In this document: piece after piece, positions 5,124 to 8,793 of the stretch
How positions within the stretch are numbered: the stretch's first letter is position 1
Layout of the letters: every line of letters starts with the position of its first letter
Origin: an uncultured Clostridia bacterium
GTDB lineage: Bacteria > Bacillota > Clostridia > Christensenellales > Borkfalkiaceae
DNA length: 8,793 bases
Assembly: GCA_934254755.1 (NCBI GenBank)
Contig: CAKQMM010000032.1
Span: forward strand, 1 to 8,793
Reading direction: 5' to 3'
The notes under the pieces: model-generated
Database searches by the model: none
Told to the model about the DNA's origin: nothing
What the model saw: the letters and a program-made list of their open reading frames with translations, nothing else
Position numbers and translations under genes: made by a program

Positions 5124-5948
5124 ATGCCGTTCTTAAAGGAAACGGACGTTGACGTCGTCATCGCAAGGAACGAGAGCTCTCTTCCTCACACTCACGACTT
5201 TTTGGAATTCGCTTACGTTACGAAAGGCAAATGCGAACATTACTTAAACGGCGAGAAGCGCACTCTTTTAAGCGGCGACTTTTTTATTATAGATTACGGC
5301 GCGATGCACGGGTATGAAATTTATAAGGACGAAGAATTCGAGCTTATTAACGTAATTTTTAAGCCGCGGATAATCGACAAAACTCTTTCTGCATGCAGAA
5401 ATTTTACCGATCTTATGAACCATTATTTATTGCGCATCAACGACGAATGCGTCCTCCCCAGCCCGTCAAACCGCATATATCTGGACGACGACGGCGAAAT
5501 TTTAGGCGTAGTTAATAGGATAACGAGCGAACATTTTTCTAAAAAACCGGGATATATGGCCGTTATAAGAAGCCTTATTATCGAACTCATAATTTTAACG
5601 GCGCGAAAAATAGACAGCGGTTATTCATACGGCGACGTTGCAGGCTATATGCTTAAAAGCGCGAACGAGAACTACGCCCGCCCCGAAACGCTTAACGAGA
5701 TAGCCGAAAAGTTCAATTACAGCGTGCCGTATTTATCGCAAAAGTTTTTATCCGCTTACGGAATCGGATATCGCGACTACGTCGTCAGCGTAAAACTTAA
5801 CGAAGCGGCAAGACTTATTGCGAATTCGGACGATAAAATTTACGAGATAGCAAAACTCGTCGGGTACGAAGACGTAAACTTTTTTTATTCGTCGTTTAAA
5901 AAACGCTTCGGCGTAAGCCCCGCGAAATATCGCAAAACGAGCGGCTGA
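5124..5948 (+). CDS. AraC-family transcriptional regulator with N-terminal cupin domain
   Basis: Predicted DNA-binding regulator of 274 residues, a usual length for the family. The N-terminal ~85 residues form an AraC-type cupin sensor domain: HTHDFLEFAYVTKGKCEHYLNG (from residue 22, with H22, H24 and E28), then the GDFFIIDYGAMHGYEI strand pair (51-66, H62). The C-terminal part holds the two helix-turn-helix motifs: first LNEIAEKFNYSVPYLSQKF (190-208), second IYEIAKLVGYEDVNFFYSSF (239-258), closing with KKRFGVSPAKYRK (259-271), the family signature. The ATG at 5124 has GGGGG (5113-5117) six bases upstream. The gene is divergent from the liv operon across a shared ~250-base region, so liv is a candidate target, but families with this fold often control sugar genes and the ligand cannot be told from the sequence. 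Confidence 0.93.
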   Translation: MPFLKETDVDVVIARNESSLPHTHDFLEFAYVTKGKCEHYLNGEKRTLLSGDFFIIDYGAMHGYEIYKDEEFELINVIFKPRIIDKTLSACRNFTDLMNHYLLRINDECVLPSPSNRIYLDDDGEILGVVNRITSEHFSKKPGYMAVIRSLIIELIILTARKIDSGYSYGDVAGYMLKSANENYARPETLNEIAEKFNYSVPYLSQKFLSAYGIGYRDYVVSVKLNEAARLIANSDDKIYEIAKLVGYEDVNFFYSSFKKRFGVSPAKYRKTSG

Positions 5949-5984
5949 TTTCGACCCGTTTCGCCGTTATTTTCGCTTTGCCAT

Positions 5985-6005
5985 AAACGTTGAACTCGTT
6001 TTTTT
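5985..6005 (+). terminator. Possible weak terminator after the AraC-family gene
   Basis: AAACG (5985-5989) can pair with CGTTT (5997-6001) around a 7-base loop, and seven T (5999-6005) overlap and follow the 3' arm. The five-pair stem is short and A/T-rich, so termination would be weak. It lies 36 bases after the stop and before the promoter of the next gene, the expected place. Confidence 0.3.
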
Positions 6006-6015
6006 CACAAAAAGG

Positions 6016-6044
6016 TTGATAATTAGGGCGGCGTGTGATAAAAT
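6016..6044 (+). promoter_or_regulatory. Promoter of the O-antigen-ligase-like gene
   Basis: TTGATA (6016-6021), 17 bases, TAAAAT (6039-6044), with TG one base before the -10 (extended -10). Both hexamers match consensus at five of six positions. Transcription would start near 6051, about 30 bases before the ATG at 6083. This start would also leave the in-frame TTG at 6065 only ~14 bases from the 5' end, a further reason to prefer the ATG. Confidence 0.75.
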
Positions 6045-6082
6045 TATGCTATATGCCATAGGTATTGTCGGCAGGAGAAGAA

Positions 6083-7492
6083 ATGCTTTCTAAAATACGC
6101 AGCTATTTATTTGAAAATAAAAAAATTCAAAATTTAAGGCGTTTTTACGAGGGCGACTTATATCTTGCGATCGTCGCGCTTGCGGCTACGGCGGCGTACT
6201 GCTTTTCTATCGAACTTTTTATCGCGCCGTTGCTTATTTTATTCTGCGGGGCGGGGCTTATCGTCTCAAAAGATTTTAAGCCTTACCTTATAATACTTTT
6301 ATTATTCGTATACATGGTGCCGCCCGCGCACATGCAGCCGGACAGCGGGTCTTTTACAAACTCCTACTATTACAAAAATCTCGGCGTTTTGATTTTCTAC
6401 GCCGTGCTCGTCGTTTTAACGCTCGTCTTGCGCTTTTTAGTACACGGCGGATTTACTAAAATTTTTAAAACCAAAACGCGGCTTACTTTTTTTGTCATTC
6501 CACTTACGCTCGCCTTTTTATCAAACGGTTTTTTTGCTGAAAATTATCGCGTCGGAAACCTTATCTTCGGGCTTACGATGGCGTTTTGCATGTGTTTTTT
6601 GTATCTTTTGGTAGTACATAATATAGATTACGACGAAACTACCGTAACTTATTTTTGCAAGGTTTGCTTTTTTATTGCGTTGACGCTTATAGCGGAACTT
6701 ATATTCGTCTACGCAACGGGCGATTTTTTTGAAGACGGCGTCGTAAATAAAGATTTTATGTACTTCGGCTGGGGTATATGCAACAACTACGGCGCGATGG
6801 TCGCGATTTTAATACCGCCCGTATTATATCTTGCCGCAAACGAAAAACATTGGTACATATTCTACGGCGTGGCGGCGCTTACGTACATTGCGACGATGTT
6901 CTCGCTTTCGCGCGCGGCAATGCTTGTCGGTACGGCAGGGATGATTTTCGGTTTGATAATTATAATGCTTACAGGTAAGAACGCCAAAAAATGTATGATA
7001 GCAAACGGCGTGATGCTTGTATTGGTAATTTTTGTTTCTGTTTTTTTACGGAGCACGATTGCAACCGTTTTCAAAAGTATTCTGGATATGAAATTCAGCG
7101 ATCGCGGCAGGTTTGATTTATGGAAACTCGCCCGCGACAACTTTATAGCGCATCCCGTGTTCGGCGGCGGCTTTTACAGTTGCGAATTCGTTTCCCGCGG
7201 GTTCTTACCGTCGTTTTACCATAACACCGTGCTTGAAATCGCGGCGGTTATGGGCACGTTCGGCTTGACGGCGTACCTCGCGTTCAGGGCGAAAACAATA
7301 TATTTGTGCGTGCGCGGGCTTAATACGGAAAGATTATTCTTAGGTCTTATGCTCGCAGTCTTACTCGGAACTTCTCTGCTTGACAATCACATGTTCAACG
7401 TCTACCCGTTGTTTTACCACGCGGCGATAATCGCGCTTATCGAACTCGATTTTAATAAAACCGTAGCACCGGTAAAAAATATGCTGACCTAA
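6083..7492 (+). CDS. O-antigen ligase/polymerase-like polytopic membrane protein (Wzy_C type)
   Basis: Predicted inner-membrane protein of 469 residues with about ten to twelve hydrophobic segments, likely to ligate or polymerise lipid-linked surface polysaccharide units. The family pattern is in the second half: TMFSLSRAA (271-279), a hydrophobic stretch, DRGRFDLWKLARDNFIAHPVFGGGF (from 340), then FYHNTVLEIAAVMGTFGL (378-395) with the conserved histidine at 380, and further membrane segments to the end. The Arg and His of these motifs are those considered important in WaaL/Wzy-type enzymes. Start: ATG at 6083 has AGGAG (6073-6077) five bases upstream; an upstream in-frame TTG at 6065 has none. 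The gene has its own promoter and ends in a strong terminator, so it seems monocistronic. Ligase and polymerase cannot be told apart by sequence; in a Gram-positive cell it could act on a teichoic-acid-like or capsular polymer. Confidence 0.82.
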   Translation: MLSKIRSYLFENKKIQNLRRFYEGDLYLAIVALAATAAYCFSIELFIAPLLILFCGAGLIVSKDFKPYLIILLLFVYMVPPAHMQPDSGSFTNSYYYKNLGVLIFYAVLVVLTLVLRFLVHGGFTKIFKTKTRLTFFVIPLTLAFLSNGFFAENYRVGNLIFGLTMAFCMCFLYLLVVHNIDYDETTVTYFCKVCFFIALTLIAELIFVYATGDFFEDGVVNKDFMYFGWGICNNYGAMVAILIPPVLYLAANEKHWYIFYGVAALTYIATMFSLSRAAMLVGTAGMIFGLIIIMLTGKNAKKCMIANGVMLVLVIFVSVFLRSTIATVFKSILDMKFSDRGRFDLWKLARDNFIAHPVFGGGFYSCEFVSRGFLPSFYHNTVLEIAAVMGTFGLTAYLAFRAKTIYLCVRGLNTERLFLGLMLAVLLGTSLLDNHMFNVYPLFYHAAIIALIELDFNKTVAPVKNMLT

Positions 7493-7506
7493 CAACAACG
7501 TTAAAC

Positions 7507-7540
7507 AAAACCCGACGGGCATTTTGCCCGTCGGGTTTTT
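7507..7540. terminator. Bidirectional rho-independent terminator between convergent genes
   Basis: A perfect 10-bp GC-rich stem, CCCGACGGGC (7511-7520) with GCCCGTCGGG (7526-7535), encloses a 5-base loop. On the plus strand it is followed by TTTTT (7536-7540); on the minus strand by TTTTGTTT. It lies 18 bases after the ligase-like gene stop and about 33 bases after the stop of the convergent dehydratase gene, serving both. Confidence 0.93.
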
Positions 7541-7573
7541 AATGTTGATATTCTGCGAGTTTCCCCGCTCCGC

Positions 7574-8611
7574 TCAATTTTTGCTCAATTCGTCTTTTAT
7601 ATATTGAAGGTTTGCGATTTTTTCTTTAACTTCTTCAACCGTTAAAAGCTTGGTGTTATTAGAGTTGAATTCGCTGAAAGCGTGCGCGTCTATCCTTCCG
7701 GTGTTGAAATACTTATCGTAATTAAGCCCGCGGTTATCGCAAGGAACTCTATAAAAATCGCCCATGTCTATGGCGTTCATACACTCTTCGTTCGTTAAAA
7801 GCGTTTCGTACTTTTTTTCGCCGTGGCGAATACCTATTATTTTTATAGGCGTCTTTTTTTCTTTATCGAAAAGTTCTATAACTGCCTTAGCTTGCGTTTC
7901 TATCGTGCAGGCGGGCGCTTTCTGGACGAGAATATCGCCTGACTCACCGTGCTCGAACGCAAAAAGCACCAAATCGACCGCTTCGTCCAAAGACATAATA
8001 AAACGGGTCATCTTCGGGTCGGTTACGGTTATGGGGTTTCCGCTCCTTATCTGGTCTATCCAAAGCGGAATAACCGAACCGCGGCTGCACATAACGTTGC
8101 CGTAACGGGTGCAGCAAATTTTCGTTTTTTTAGTGGTACGGCTTTTTGCCACGATAACCTTTTCCATCATAGCTTTGCTCGTACCCATTGCGTTCACGGG
8201 GTAAGCCGCTTTATCGGTCGATAAGCATATAACCGTTTTAACGCCTTCGTCTATCGCGGCGGTAAGGACGTTTTCAGTGCCCAAAACGTTGGTTTTAACC
8301 GCTTCGAGCGGGAAAAATTCGCACGACGGAACTTGTTTTAACGCCGCCGCGTGGAATATAAAATCAACCCCGTGCATTGCGTTTTTTACGGACTGCAAAT
8401 CTCTTACGTCGCCGATATAAAACTTTATTTTATCGGCAAGTTCTGGATATATCGCCTGAAATTCGTGGCGCATATCGTCCTGCTTTTTTTCATCGCGTGA
8501 AAATATTCTTATTTCGCCCACGTCGGTTTTTAAAAATCTGTTCAGAACGGCGTTACCGAAACTCCCCGTTCCGCCCGTTATCATTAAAGTTTTGTCTTTA
8601 AACAGCGTCAT
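7574..8611 (-). CDS. CapE-type UDP-N-acetylglucosamine 4,6-dehydratase (polysaccharide biosynthesis, SDR family)
   Basis: Cytoplasmic nucleotide-sugar enzyme that is expected to convert UDP-GlcNAc to a 4-keto-6-deoxy sugar (with 5-epimerisation in CapE), the first step towards deoxyamino sugars such as N-acetyl-L-fucosamine. The 345 residues fit the family. The NAD(P)-binding motif GGTGSFG is at 13-19, GDVRD at 67-71, FHAAALKQVPSCEFFPLEAV at 86-105, and KTNVLGTENV at 106-115. The catalytic region reads STDKAAYPVNAMGTSKAMMEK (131-151): Met142 stands where other SDR enzymes have Tyr, with Lys146 as the catalytic lysine. Met in this place is characteristic of S. aureus CapE and separates it from PseB, which keeps Tyr. 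ATG with AGAGGA 7 bases upstream. The partner enzymes CapF and CapG are not downstream, where a terminator follows; they could lie to the right of the window. Confidence 0.88.
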   Translation of the reverse strand: MTLFKDKTLMITGGTGSFGNAVLNRFLKTDVGEIRIFSRDEKKQDDMRHEFQAIYPELADKIKFYIGDVRDLQSVKNAMHGVDFIFHAAALKQVPSCEFFPLEAVKTNVLGTENVLTAAIDEGVKTVICLSTDKAAYPVNAMGTSKAMMEKVIVAKSRTTKKTKICCTRYGNVMCSRGSVIPLWIDQIRSGNPITVTDPKMTRFIMSLDEAVDLVLFAFEHGESGDILVQKAPACTIETQAKAVIELFDKEKKTPIKIIGIRHGEKKYETLLTNEECMNAIDMGDFYRVPCDNRGLNYDKYFNTGRIDAHAFSEFNSNNTKLLTVEEVKEKIANLQYIKDELSKN

Positions 8612-8671
8612 ATATTCTTCCTCTTAGTTAGCCGCGTTTAGCACGGATAATTACGTAAAATCGCTTGAGCG

Positions 8672-8793
8672 TCAGTTGTTTGTTATATGATAGGTAGGCA
8701 CAAGTTCCGTAACCAACGCTTTCATTTTATCGGGTGCAGTTTCGTCGTATGCGGCTTTCGCAAGTTTTTCAACGCTTTCCCAAAGCCCTTGCT
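8672..8793 (-). CDS. C-terminal end of a gene upstream of the dehydratase, possibly a CapD/FlaA1-like polysaccharide biosynthesis protein (partial)
   Basis: An open minus-strand frame enters at the right edge and ends at TGA (8672-8674), giving the last 39 residues. The frame reads GLWESVEKLAKAAYDETAP (2-20) and finishes with ELVPTYHITNN. The other two minus frames are closed by stops. The ending ELVPTYH resembles the C-terminus of CapD/FlaA1-type nucleoside-diphosphate-sugar epimerase/dehydratase proteins, which would suit the next gene, but 39 residues are too few for a firm assignment. The stop is 60 bases before the dehydratase ATG, with no clear terminator between, so the two may be cotranscribed. 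Confidence 0.6.
   Translation of the reverse strand, partial: QGLWESVEKLAKAAYDETAPDKMKALVTELVPTYHITNN

Noticed and set aside
6065..6082. TTG start six codons upstream for the ligase-like gene
   Set aside because: No ribosome binding site, and it would lie about 14 bases from the predicted transcription start. AGGAG is correctly spaced for the ATG at 6083.
6862..7140. Open frames opposite to and inside the ligase-like gene and other antisense frames in the liv and dehydratase genes
   Set aside because: They are antisense or out-of-frame echoes of genes with clear family motifs, and lack ribosome binding sites and recognisable protein features.

Overview
The window looks like a chromosomal segment of a low-to-mid GC member of the Bacillota (Clostridia-like). 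This is an inference from the lipoprotein signal of the binding protein, strong AGGAGG-type ribosome binding sites, sigma-A promoters with 17-base spacers and the style of the proteins. No rRNA or other marker gene is present, so a finer placement is not supported.

Left half (1-4870, minus strand): a branched-chain amino acid (LIV) ABC transporter operon, read right to left as livK/livJ (lipoprotein binding protein), livH and livM (permeases), livG and livF (ATPases; livF runs off the left edge). The last four genes are packed with 1-base overlaps or 1-2-base gaps. A 12-bp perfect hairpin without a U-tract lies between livK and livH.

The most interesting part is the leader of this operon (about 4645-4870). 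A good promoter (TTGACA, 17 bases, TAAATT with extended -10 TG) precedes a 29-codon leader peptide. Codons 9-19 of that peptide read VIIILLEVLII, so ten of eleven are Val, Ile or Leu. The RNA after it can form three mutually exclusive helices in the classical order: 1:2 hairpin inside the leader reading frame, 2:3 antiterminator, and 3:4 rho-independent terminator with a U-tract. This is a complete ribosome-mediated attenuator built to sense charged Val/Ile/Leu tRNAs, placed in front of an uptake operon rather than a biosynthetic one, and without visible T-box features. A further ~170-base untranslated stretch with its own alternative pairings separates the terminator from livK.

Middle (4870-5948): a divergent intergenic region, then an AraC-family regulator on the plus strand with its own promoter. 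The whole 17-base spacer of that promoter is framed by a 5-bp inverted repeat. The regulator may act on liv, but this is only suggested by position.

Right half (5949-8793): surface polysaccharide genes. A polytopic O-antigen-ligase/polymerase-like protein on the plus strand converges, across a strong bidirectional terminator, with a minus-strand CapE-type UDP-GlcNAc 4,6-dehydratase. Upstream of that enzyme is the C-terminal end of another gene, probably a further polysaccharide-biosynthesis protein. How the nutrient-uptake and polysaccharide halves relate is not shown by the sequence.
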